Below, one piece after another: positions 39,063 through 51,451 of a stretch of DNA of 64,000 nt (the stretch's first letter is position 1; every line of letters starts with the position of its first letter). Source of the DNA: Lumbricus rubellus (Eukaryota; Annelida; Clitellata; Crassiclitellata; Lumbricidae); the NCBI GenBank assembly GCA_945859605.1, contig OX243814.1, forward strand, positions 31,326,673-31,390,672. Reading direction: 5' to 3'. A program made the position numbers and the translations under genes. The notes beneath the pieces were generated by a model. The model was not told the DNA's origin. It saw only the letters and a program-made list of their open reading frames with translations, and ran no database searches.

Positions 39063-42000
39063 TACATACATACATACATACATACATACATACATACATT
39101 GGTGGCTGTACTTTAGTGGCTGCTGCTGTTTCCTGACATTTTTACAACTTCGTACCATGGACTTCATGAAGTGCCTCTCGTGCGCGATCTGTTTGCCTTT
39201 TACCGGCCTTACACTTTGTCGGCTTCTGGTTTAATACATGACATGCGTGTTGATTGAAACGGATCTTGATGCAGAGGTGGTCGTGACGTCGACAGCGGAG
39301 GCTATTCTGCTCACATGCTGATATTTATTGACATATTCTTCCGGATAAAATCCTATTGATCTCGTTATTCAATCGATGCATAAAATTATATAGCACTTCA
39401 TAAAGGTTGTTACTGCTCACCACTCACGTATGCCAATCCAATAACAACAGGATTTGCTTTAAGAAACTTGCAAGGAATAATAATTGGCCGTGACATTTTC
39501 TACCTGCAGGCTCCTACTGCATGTTGTTTTGTTGATAAGAAAACTGAGAAATGTTGAGACCACTGGTCACAGTGGCTTGACAGTCTATAGGTGTACCATA
39601 AATAGATTTTTTACAGTAAGCTTAGATCTGGAACGTCAGTTGATATTGATTAGCCTAGATGAAACGGCAACAGTAGATTAATGCAAATTCACAACAACAT
39701 TTGACTGGCACCATTTTTTATTTGCTTGGCCCCATTTCTTATTTGTCCGTACTCTGTTATATCAGATGTGACACACAATGGCTCAGTACATGACGTTCTG
39801 AGCTGTTGCTTTAAATAATGTGTTGCTAAAATGCCTACCATGGTAATTCTTTCTCCTCCATCTATCGTTCACTGCCTGACTTTACCATGATGCGGCAATC
39901 ACCTCTCCCTTGTTTCCCCTGCGCTATACCAGGACATTTTCCATTAACTTGTTGAGAATTTATGCCTGTCCTTTCGGTCGTCTGCCTGGGCTGGTTGTTC
40001 TACAAACAGAATTCCGTCTCAGGTTCAGACGACGCCGACCGGGGGTGGGGGGAGGAATGTAGAGAAAATCGATGCAGAAATCATTTCTGTGGCGTTTACA
40101 CATGCTTGCCGACACCGTTGCCATCGTCGTGCGCTCCGAAATAGCCCAAAAACGTCGCCGACGGCCATTGTCGAAATAGCCCAACTTAGCCCGCCGTCCG
40201 TCCCGCATCGGTGTACGGTGCTGCCCCCTCTGAGAGGTTTCCGTTATTATTCGTTGGTCATCTATTCTCAATCGACCTTTTCAGTCGATAATTTTATTGA
40301 TGCATTTCCATCATTGCTGCTGCTGAGTCGTCTTCTATTGCTGGCGAATGAATGATGCCTTCTGGGAATGCTTTTATTAAAAGTGGCTTTGTTTTGGATG
40401 AGTGCAGTGCAGGGTGGTCGCAGTGCGTATAGTGTCTGGTGCGTAATGTAGTGTACAATGTCTGATTGTGTGGTGATATGGTCAGGTGGAGGGAGCTGTG
40501 CTTTAGGCAGGCAGCAGTTGCAGCAGATGGAGATGAGCGAGTGCAACTGTCGTGGTGGTTACTGTGCTCATAGTCTGAAGAAATGATGATGATGATGATG
40601 ATGAGGATGATGGTGGTGGTGGTGGTGGTGGTGATGATGATGATGATGATGATGATGAGGATGATGATGATGATGGTGGTGGTGGTGGTGGTGATGGTGG
40701 TGGTGATGATGACGATGATGATGATGATGATGATGATGATTTCTCTACTCAAAGGCAGGTCCTCTGGTTTTTAGAGCCACCTGGGGATGAGATGAGTGAG
40801 GTGTGTGTGTGTGAAACTTGTCAAATATCACCAGACAGTGGCTTGAGAGAGATTCGAACCTGTGTCCCTTTGGTTACAAGGCACAAAACATGCTGCTACA
40901 CCACCGCATCCCATTTAAGAAAACATAGTGAACACATTATTCACACTCTCCCGCATTCTGATACAGGTCCGTATTCAACTATGCATAGACAATGTCGCAT
41001 AGTGAAATTATTATTTGTGTCTAGGAGGAGGAAGAGGAGGAGGAGGAGGAGAAGAGGAGGAGGAGAGGAGGAGGAGAAGAGGAGGAGGAGAAGAGGAGGA
41101 GGAGGAGATGAGGAGGAGGAGGAAGAGGAGAAGGAGGAGGAGGAGGAGAAGGCGTGCATCAACAGGTCTTTTCACTCCATAATCAGGTTAAATTAACCTT
41201 TGCGGAAATCATAAGCTTTGATAATTAATTCACTAGAAGATGTCCTCTGAAACAGCTACAGCAAGAAGAATTTGCACTCAGATTGAAAAGTGTGATTACA
41301 GGAGATTTAAAATCAGCGTCAAAAATTCGACAGAAAAACAGGAAGCGCTCGCTAAACTATCAAGGAGGAGGAGAAACGGAGACTGAGACAGCGCTTAACG
41401 TGTCATCTTTAATGCAATTTAACGACCTCTGTTGACCATAATAACATAAACATCAACTGCATTGCGGCGCTGTGACTGTGAGCCACACATAGAAAGGAGC
41501 TTGGTCGCAGCAAACGGCTCTTCAAATACACGATAAGCAGAATATATTATGAGCGCATAGGCTCTGCAGATTATTGTGTGTATTATTTATGCAATATGAT
41601 GAGCGATAAATCTCCTTATTGCGTGCAAGCAGGTGACGGAACAATAGTGGCAGTGCTGCTGTGTGTGGTGTATAAAATAAACAGGGCGTTTAGAATTAAT
41701 TAGTTTTATTTTCGTCGTAGATGTAATTTTTGCCCTTGCATGGCTATTGAGTTATTTGAGTGATGGTGGTGTGTTGATAATGCAATACAAATGGTGTCAC
41801 TTTATATGATTAACGCTGAAATTAGGAAAAAATTAATTGATAATATTTTATGTCACTATGCCTTATGCTGTTGCTGCTGTAATGTTATGTATTTAATGTT
41901 ATGTGTGTAATGTTATGTATTTAATGTTATGTATTTAATGTTATGTATTTAATGTTATGTGTGTAATGTTATGTATGTAATGTTATGTATTTAATGTTAT

Positions 42001-45000
42001 GTATTTAATGTTATGTATTTAATGTTATGTATTTAATGTTATGTATTTAATGTTATGTATTTAATGTTATGTATTTAATGTTATGTATTTAATGTTATGT
42101 ATTAAGTGTTATGTTTTTAATGTTATGTATTTAATGTTATGTATTTAATGTTATGTATTTCTTCTTTCTCCAGGCTTGGGACTGGTATTAATAACTTATA
42201 TAGCGCCACCCACAGCAGCAGACATTCATTCATTAGCGCTTCCAGCAAGGTTACCCAAAGAAAAGAAAAAGGTTTCAAGGAGAGAGAGAGACAGACAGAC
42301 AGACACACACACACAGACACAGACATAGATAGACACACAAAGAGAGACACACACAGACAGAGACAGACACACAGAAAGACAAACAGACACACAGAAAGAC
42401 ACACACAGACACAGAAACAGATAGACACACAGCACAGAGAGAGACACATAGACACAGACAGAGACAGACAGAGATAGAGACAGTCAGACAGACACAGACA
42501 GACAAAGACAGATAGAGACTGGGACAGAGACACAGAGAGAGAGAGAGACAGATAGAGACAGAGACAGACAGACAGAGAGCAGACAGACAGACAGACAGAC
42601 AGACAAGGATGCAGGAACAGATCCGGATTTTTTGGAACACATAATTATGGAAGAGGGTTGGAGGACACTCCACAGGACAAGACCAATCCTGGAACTGATC
42701 TAGTTTGAGGAAACTGGTTTACAAAAAAGCAAGCTGCAGACAAATCTATGCAATTGGAAACCATTTGCCAGAGATATCGTTGAGTGTTTGTGTGCCTAGG
42801 TGGTATTAATGTCTTCTTTCAGACTATGTACATCAGACAATGTTTGAGATGTGTCATACAAGCCTTGAGACCTTGTCTGACCCTAGCGGCCAATTTAGAT
42901 GTAATGACTACACTGACCACACACTCAAGGAACTGCTCTATTTTTCGTCTATTTAACCATGTTTGTCATCAAAAATCTTTCGGATGTAAATGTATAAGTG
43001 ATATGAAAGTACTGAGCAGAGGAATATAAACAAATAAAACGTGTGTTTTTTTGTCAAAATTGTTTTGTAACTATCCGTTGGTCAAAACTAAGCATTGTAT
43101 GCTTTAATATCACTGGACCTTTGCAAGAAAGTATTGTCCGTATGTGCCATCAAATGTGTATTTCCCTTTTTTTCCATCGGGGCATAAAGTGTGATAGGAC
43201 GGTCATGGACGCCGTCCAACCTTCAGGCACTCAATTTTCAAATCTGAATGCCGTCCTGCCACTTATTTCGCCAGCACAGCCAGGAAGGCTAAGGGGCATC
43301 CAGGCACTTGTTTTTGTACACTTTAAACACCGGCGTCTGTCCATCTTGTGCGTGCCTCCATTTGCCAATACCAGGTCATCTGCATCATGTCAGCGCAGTG
43401 CCAAGTCATCCGCATGTCAGCCCGGTGGTCTATTCATGTCAGACAAGAGAATTTGGTCCTTAACCCTTTAAAGCCGAGATGGTAGTAAATGGTATGGGAA
43501 ATTCTATACCCTACGGCATTAAAGGGTTAATGCGTTGCCACCACAGGAGGCAATCAATTATTATTTCATGTAGCTTGCCTAACATGCCCTGCAGAGATTG
43601 TTGCGGAGACCGAATATTCGTTTCGATAAAGGCAAGCACTTCCGGTTTTGCGTGGCATCATCCATCGATCCATCGTAAAAATCACGGATCATCGGATCGA
43701 ACGATCCATTTCTTCGGACGGGTTTAATTAGAATCGTTGCTTTCGTTGTCCGTCGGTTGCATAGCTGAAGGCTGTGTTGTCGGAACAACTGAAAGTGCTT
43801 CGGGGTTAGCTGTGAACACTGTGTGCATCCCTTGCCTCTGCAGTGTCTGCACCCAAGGAATGAAATCGGCTTCCGCTCTTTTTTAGTAGCTCAATTTCAC
43901 TTCATTCCTTCAAAAAGCGCCTTAAAACTCACTACTTCTCCTTGGCTTTCGAGCACATGGATCTCTGACTGCATCTTCCTCTGGTGGCTGAATATTCGTG
44001 CCTCAGATTCGCATTTTGGTGTGACCTTGCGTGCGTTACAAATTTATTTAATAATAATAATAATAATACAAATAATTTAGGTCGTCTGCTTGAAGTATTG
44101 TCTGGCCAGACGCTTGGTGAGAGACAAGAGAATTGTCACATAGTTGTTTTGGTTGGTGGCCTTTATGTCTGTAAATATCAGGACTTTTTGATATGCAGTT
44201 CTTGACAAAATGCTAAATGGATGTGTGCAGTTGTAAAAGCTCTTCTGTGCAGAGCTCTAGAAATAGTGAAAAAGGCCATTGTCACCCAATAAAGTCATTG
44301 TCATCCGTTATATTATTGTTGACATTATACGATTTTCATCGGGGGAATAAACATCATAGAAGCATATAGGCCTACAGGTATTAAAAAAGTCATCAGAAAA
44401 TGAGGAATCAGGAGTAGAAGAGACAATGCAAATGGAAAGGGTGACGAGAAACAGGGGCGGATACAGAAATTTTCATTGCCATGCAGCCAGAAGGTTCGAG
44501 GTTCGAATCCACCTCGCCACGTAAGGACCTTGGGCAAGTCCTTCACTCACAATTGCTCAGCGCTTCGGCATTAAACTCCGATGCAGTGTTCGCTCTGCAT
44601 TCGGGAGCGCCTCTGAGTAGGGAGAGCTTNNNNNNNNNNNNNNNNNNNNNNNNNNNNNNNNNNNNNNNNNNNNNNNNNNNNNNNNNNNNNNNNNNNNNNN
44701 NNNNNNNNNNNNNNNNNNNNNNNNNNNNNNNNNNNNNNNNNNNNNNNNNNNNNNNNNNNNNNNNNNNNNNNNNNNNNNNNNNNNNNNNNNNNNNNNNNNN
44801 NNNNNNNNNNNNNNNNNNNNNNNNNNNNNGGCGGATACGGAAATTTTCATTGCCATGGAGCCAGAAGGTTCGAGGTTCGAATCCACCTCGCCGCGTAAGG
44901 ACCTTGGGCAAGTCCTTCACTCACAATTGCTCAGCGCTTTGGCTTGAAACTCTATGCAGTGTCCGCTCTGCATTCGGGAGCGCCTCTGAGTAGAGAGAGC

Positions 45001-47699
45001 TTGAAGGGGCGCTATAACAAATGCACATACAAACAAAGGTCCTCATCCAGCTTTCATATGCCTGGTACTTGTCCTGGTTCTGATCCATGAATTGCAAGGA
45101 TAAAAAACCACAGACACGAGACAAATAGATGAACAAAACTATGACAAAATATTGCTGCTGAGCAGAATAGCAGACTACTGTGCTGATCTTTCATTGTCAT
45201 TAGGTCCCCAGTTACCTGTAGATCCAGCACCTGCTGCCTGACAGCATCGCATCATGTATTCTGACTACGTGCTGATTTCCTAAAGACTTGCGTGACGTTT
45301 TGTCATAAATAAGCAAGATGAGTGTGCGCTATTGCCATGTTTTTTTCACGATATTAGAGAAACATGATGACCTTTTAGTTAATTAACTGAACTGTTCTTC
45401 TGTCCTTCCATTAATAACAATAAAAAACCTTGATAACAACAGCAATTTCTATGGCGCCATGATGCCGCCATGCTGATACAGTGATGACTCACAGGGCAAA
45501 TGAGCCTTGTAGGACTTTGGAGCCTTATTGGTTGGGTTTTTTAAATCCCCCAACCCAGATATTCATTTAAAGATTTCTGTTCCATTCATTCATTCATTCA
45601 TTCATTCATTGAATGCATTTGCATAGCTCTGCTTCAAGGTGGCTACTCAGAGGTGCTCCCATCCTCAGCACGGCCATATAAAACTCTTAAGATTAGAGAT
45701 TAAAGCCCGGAAAAGACTTTAAGAAGATGATACAAGAAATGCACTTAATGACCTACAGCATGAAATGAGTACAACTGTACAATGTTGTTGAGAGGATCAG
45801 GCAAAAAGGGAGAGGACTTGTCACTGGTCATCGCATCTGCCGAGCTTAACAGACTGAAGCAGCTGACATGCAGACTTCATTCCGGTTGTCAGTTAGGATT
45901 AGCTTTCAAGGAGCTTCACCTTCTTCTTCTTCTTCTTCTTCTTCTTCTTCTTCTTCTTCTTCTTCTTCTTCTTCTTCTTCTTCTTCTTCTTCCTCCTCCT
46001 CCTCCTCCTCCTCCTCCTCCTCCTCCTCCTCCTCCTCTTCTTCTTCTTCTTCTTCTTCTTCTTCTTCTTCTTCTTCTTCTTTTTCTTCTTCCTCCTCCAC
46101 TGGCCGCAGTAACAGAGTTGGGTCATCTGCTGATCGCATCTTGTTGCCATCTTTGCATCATGGTCCATCTGATGCTGTTGTGCTTCGGTTTCTCGTTTCC
46201 TATCTTTTTTAGACTTCTGGAGCATTCTATTGTTTCTTGATATACAACTATGTTCATGCATCGCTAGACCTTTGTTGTAGTAGTATTCATAGTCGTGGTG
46301 GTGGTGGTGGTGGTGGTGGTGGTGATAGTGGTGGGGGTGATAGTGGTGGTGGTGATAGTGGTGGTGGTGATAGTGATGAAAGTGGTGGTGGTGATGATGT
46401 TGCCCTCCTCCTTTATCCGGGTTGGGACTGGCACTGTCTGAGTGTGCAAACAGTGGTGGAGTTATAGACTTTTGTGCTTCTGTTGTTTCCTTTTATACCT
46501 ACTCTATGGCCTTCACTTTCGCTTGGGGGAAGGGGAGGGCTGTGATCCTTGCCTCTGTTTTGTCTGTCAGATAGATTCTTTAAATGGTTCTTTCTGTGCC
46601 AATTCATGCGATGATGAATTGCATCATGGGAGATTGCTAAAGACTGGAGGATACATACAATGTTATACATGCACACTCGCATATGTACAGACATACCTAC
46701 GTGAGATTACATTTATTCTTAAACACTTGTGTATAGGATTTATCTTGTTTAAATGTCATGCAAACCAAAGTGCAATGTAAATAGTTGGTCATTAGTAGAA
46801 CATTGCTAGGCCTATAATTGGATAATTTATGATTATGTGTGTCATTTCAAAACATTTGAGTTTTGATTGGCTCTGGACAGTAGATAATGTACGGTTATTG
46901 TCTACAGTACACCAAATTGCAGATAGCAATTGGTTAATTAAAGAATATTCTTGTCTTATCCTATGCATATAAACACACACATACATCCACGTTGCACACA
47001 CACATAAAAGCACACATACATAAATACATGCACATGCAAATACATATAGTATATGCACACTCATGTATATGTATATATGCCGATAATATAATATATTGTA
47101 TATAATACTATATACATACGTGTATATGTATATATAATATCATTATATGTGTATGACACTGTATATAATATGCGTATAAGTATGTATAGCAATGAAGTGT
47201 GTTGTGTAGCATTGGGCTGTTTGCTATGCTTTCATATGATAGTTGCAATATTGCTGAGTGTGCCTACTTAGAAGACGGTCAGCCGCCCTCCCTCGTCCAG
47301 CCGGCGGCGGCGACCGGATGGCCTGCCGACCGCCTGATAGGATGGTCCACCGATGGCCCTTGGTCCGATGGTCCTAGTATCGATTGAAGTTCATGGGCAG
47401 CTAAAGAAGGAAGACTCTACTACGTCTGCTGTAGAACGATGTTTATTTCACTACACATGATATCCCTAGTCCTCCTTCTCCTCGTCTGTCCCTTTCATGT
47501 CACTTACTTCTGAAAATCTTTTTGACATTGCTTTAAGGGGCAGCCATACGTTGACTGACTAGGACAAGCAGTGTGATGCCATGACCTTGTCTGGATTGGA
47601 CCAACGCATAGGGTTACAGAAGCCAGGATAGCTTGGGCAAAACCTACTCACATGTAACTTAGTCTTAGGTAATTATCTCCGACTTGTTGCATTCCTGTC

Positions 47700-47734
<35 letters not shown>

Positions 47735-47737
47735 GCC

Positions 47738-47770
<33 letters not shown>

Positions 47771-48552
47771 TTCTGTGTCTCTGTCTGTCTGTCAATCAGG
47801 CGGTCAGTTACCGCAGCCGGCCTCTATGAATATATAATATGGATATATATGTATATTGTATGTACCGTATGTATATATCTACATATATATGTGTGTATAT
47901 ATATATATGCATATGTACATTTCAAACATCTAAGACCTAAGTCTGGATCCATTATTTCAAGCATATGGCCTACACAGTAAAGTACAAACAAGCGCTTACA
48001 TGAATGGATATATTAGCTTACATACATAGACTACATAATTTTTATCAGAGTAGATTCATACATGCAAAGATGCATTCATATCAGACTAAGTACATGTAAG
48101 TGTAATTCTGATATTTTTGTACGCACATTATGTACAAACATGTTTCTCATAACCTGGGCATATGCCAGGAAACAGTTTCGGAGTTTCCATTTTGTCGTTT
48201 TCCATCGGCCATGGTTTTAGGATATGGTTGGGGGCAACTGTTTTGATATTTTTCAGCAAATTGTTTAGGCCTATTTCCATTGATCTCAAGCCTATTAAAC
48301 CCGTAAATGCACCAATGTACATGCGTGTTTACATTAAAAATGTGTGAATACATCCTTACATACATACTTGCAGTAATTTATCCATGAATACTTTAAAGGC
48401 TACGATGAGAGTTGCATCTACTGGATTATTGGGAACCAAGGATATCTTGTATTTAGTTCCTCATTGGGGAACCCATATATGCCAGTGGTAACTCTCCAGA
48501 ATTTGATAGTGCTCATGAGCAGCACTCAAAACAGAAAAATTCAACCGCAGTG

Positions 48553-48584
<32 letters not shown>

Positions 48585-48680
48585 CACATACACGCACATA
48601 CACACACATACACGCACATACACACACATACACACACACACACACATACACGCACATACACGCACATACACGCACATACA

Positions 48681-48711
<31 letters not shown>

Positions 48712-51387
48712 GGGAGCAGAGAGTGAGACAGACAAAGATCGAGAAGGACAGGATAATTAACAGAAAGGTTTTAATGTCCTTGTCCAATGTTGAGACATTG
48801 ATCACCTCTGTAAATGGATATCTCCGGTTGGAACTACTTTTTGCTAATTTGTCATTGTCTACATGTCTACACTGCTATTGGTAGATCTATTCACCTAGAA
48901 ATTACCTGCCAGACCTGGATTGACAGACAGACAGACCGGTGCATTAATTTATTGTGTAGCATCTGAAAAGCGCTTCTCACAGCAAGAGCCTTGTCAGAAG
49001 TGCTCTCAGTGCATGCGACCCCGAAAAAAGCGGGAGGTGAGGCGAGAGAAAAATGAGGAAAGACAGAGTATTTGCCATGTGTTCAGGATTTGTGCTAATG
49101 ATAATCATTATTATATTTATTTATTCAAATTAACAAGTATGCAGTGAGATTACATATGGTAGTAACAGATGATGACCAACATTGACAACATTCTTATTGC
49201 CTCATTCTCTTTATAAATACAGCAATTGAGTACCCGGTAACTTTTGTGTCCTTCAAATGTTTTAGGGCTTCGATAAACTTCAATTTCTTTGAATGCATAA
49301 GGATCCCACTTCAAACCTGTGGAAGTCGAATTGCTTGGAATATCTTGTGTTTTGCATTCTTTATAAACAACTGAAATATCAACACAAGAGTATGAAAATG
49401 ATGATGGCACTTACACATAAATGGAGGCTCTGTTAGATGTCCCAAATACATGTGCACAAATTGGGTCAGTCAGTTTGATTTGATGACAAACTTCTAGGCT
49501 CATAGTACTGTGGTACTGTGCTATGGTAAATAATAATGATGATGCTTGTCATAAATGACAATGATTAACAATGCAGATATCGTTGTATAACTGTTATTAA
49601 AAGCTGTCCTGTCACTGGACCATTGCAGTTAAATATGTTTAGTTTGTTTACATGGGCACACAATATCTGTATACATACATTGTGTCTAGATATTTACATA
49701 GCTCCTTTACAAATCCCACAGAAGAATCGCAACAATGTCCCAGACTTCACAGATTGTGTTACCGTAAAACTTGATTGCAGTCATAATAAATTATTGTTTG
49801 CATGGAAATCCTTGGTGGTTGGGTTACTGGGTAATATAATATAATATAGTATAATAATATAATATAATAATATAATAATATAATATAATATAGTATAATA
49901 ATATAATATAATAATATAATAATATAATATAATATAGTATAATAATATAATATAATAATATAATAATATAATATAATATAGTATAATAATATAATATAAT
50001 AATGTAAGGCTCTGGTTTCATTTGTTTTCTTTCTCTCAGCTACCAGTTTCCCACAATGCAGCAGATCGGAGAGGATCTCGTTCACGTTCTTGACCAGTTG
50101 AAGTGAGTGTCTGATGAAGTTCTTCTTACATTTTAATCTCTCAATCAGTCAAGTTTCACGTGCAAGATATTCCTATCTCCTAGCGTAGATCAACGCTATG
50201 CATGCTCTATGAATTTTATTTCTTTTGAGACAGTTGAGTGATTAAATTATTTATATTCAGAATTTATGTAGCACCTATTAAAGATACCTACTCAGAGTCA
50301 TCAGATCTGTGTTGGTATTAAGCCAGGTATTTTTCATCGATTAAATATTTCCATGATGCTACAGTAACTATAGATGAAAATGTTTACATATGTATATTTA
50401 GACGTATGATTGTGTCTCGACTCTCGACTCTGGATATTAATTTTACGTAATATGCAGTTAGAATCATGTATATCATTTTAGGACCCACATAGGCCTCTAT
50501 GCAATTGCACACATGGCAATTAAGCTGTCTCCAATTTTGGGAAATAAGTGTGACTGTGTGAGGTCTTAGATTTAGCAGACATTATTGTATTAAATGCAAA
50601 AAAGGTGTCTGCTTCTGCCTGCTACTCTGTGGACATGGATTAGTTAGTTTGAGTAGCTTAGCACTTTAGCAGTGAACTGCATTGGCTCCCAGCCGCTTGG
50701 ACGGTGTACTCTTGTTGCTAAACTGTTTTGTAGTAACATTTGTAATAAAATTTGACTGGCAGGTTACGTTGCCACTTGCCAGTACCAAACTTTTGCGAAT
50801 ATTGCAGAGCTCTTGGATGTAATTGAACAATTGATTAATTGAACAATTGATTAATTGAACAATTGATTCTCATGAGTGTTGAGTGTGTTGTGACCTCTTA
50901 TAAATATTATGTTACAGTACTTAATTATATTAACTTTAGTCAAGTAAAATAATCTATGTGCCTTTCGTATTCAGTCAAGAAATATATGGTAACTTTTGCT
51001 GTTCCATATTATATTGTGTGATGTGGTGAATTTTGTCATTTAGAGTGAAGGAGGTCATTTGCTTTGGTGAGGGGGCTGGGGCAAATATACTGGCAAGATT
51101 TGCTGTAAGTTTGCTATCTTATCCATTGTGTCGTAATAAGTAGCCTAACGTTGATCATACCCACTTTCTCTCCCTGTCTGCTTGTCCTCTAATTCTAATG
51201 CTTAATACATTCGTACAACAAACACCTTATCTTTGCTCTTAACACAATTCATCATTTTTTTGCGAAATACTCCTACAATTCTTAAATCTGACAAATGTAT
51301 TCTCTCAATTCCCAAACCCGTAAACTTGTATTTTTTCAATTCACAAATCATTATATTTGCAGATGTATGCATATTACATACCCATTC

Positions 51388-51451
<64 letters not shown>

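Noticed and set aside
38880..39100. Regular array resembling a CRISPR-like repeat
   Set aside because: Pure TACA/CA microsatellite without unique spacers, in an animal genome.
39960..40271. GC-rich open frames on both strands
   Set aside because: No recognisable protein family and no transcript signals; may be a decayed repeat.
44481..44993. 170-residue frame across 44630-44829
   Set aside because: It crosses 200 unknown bases and SINE sequence.
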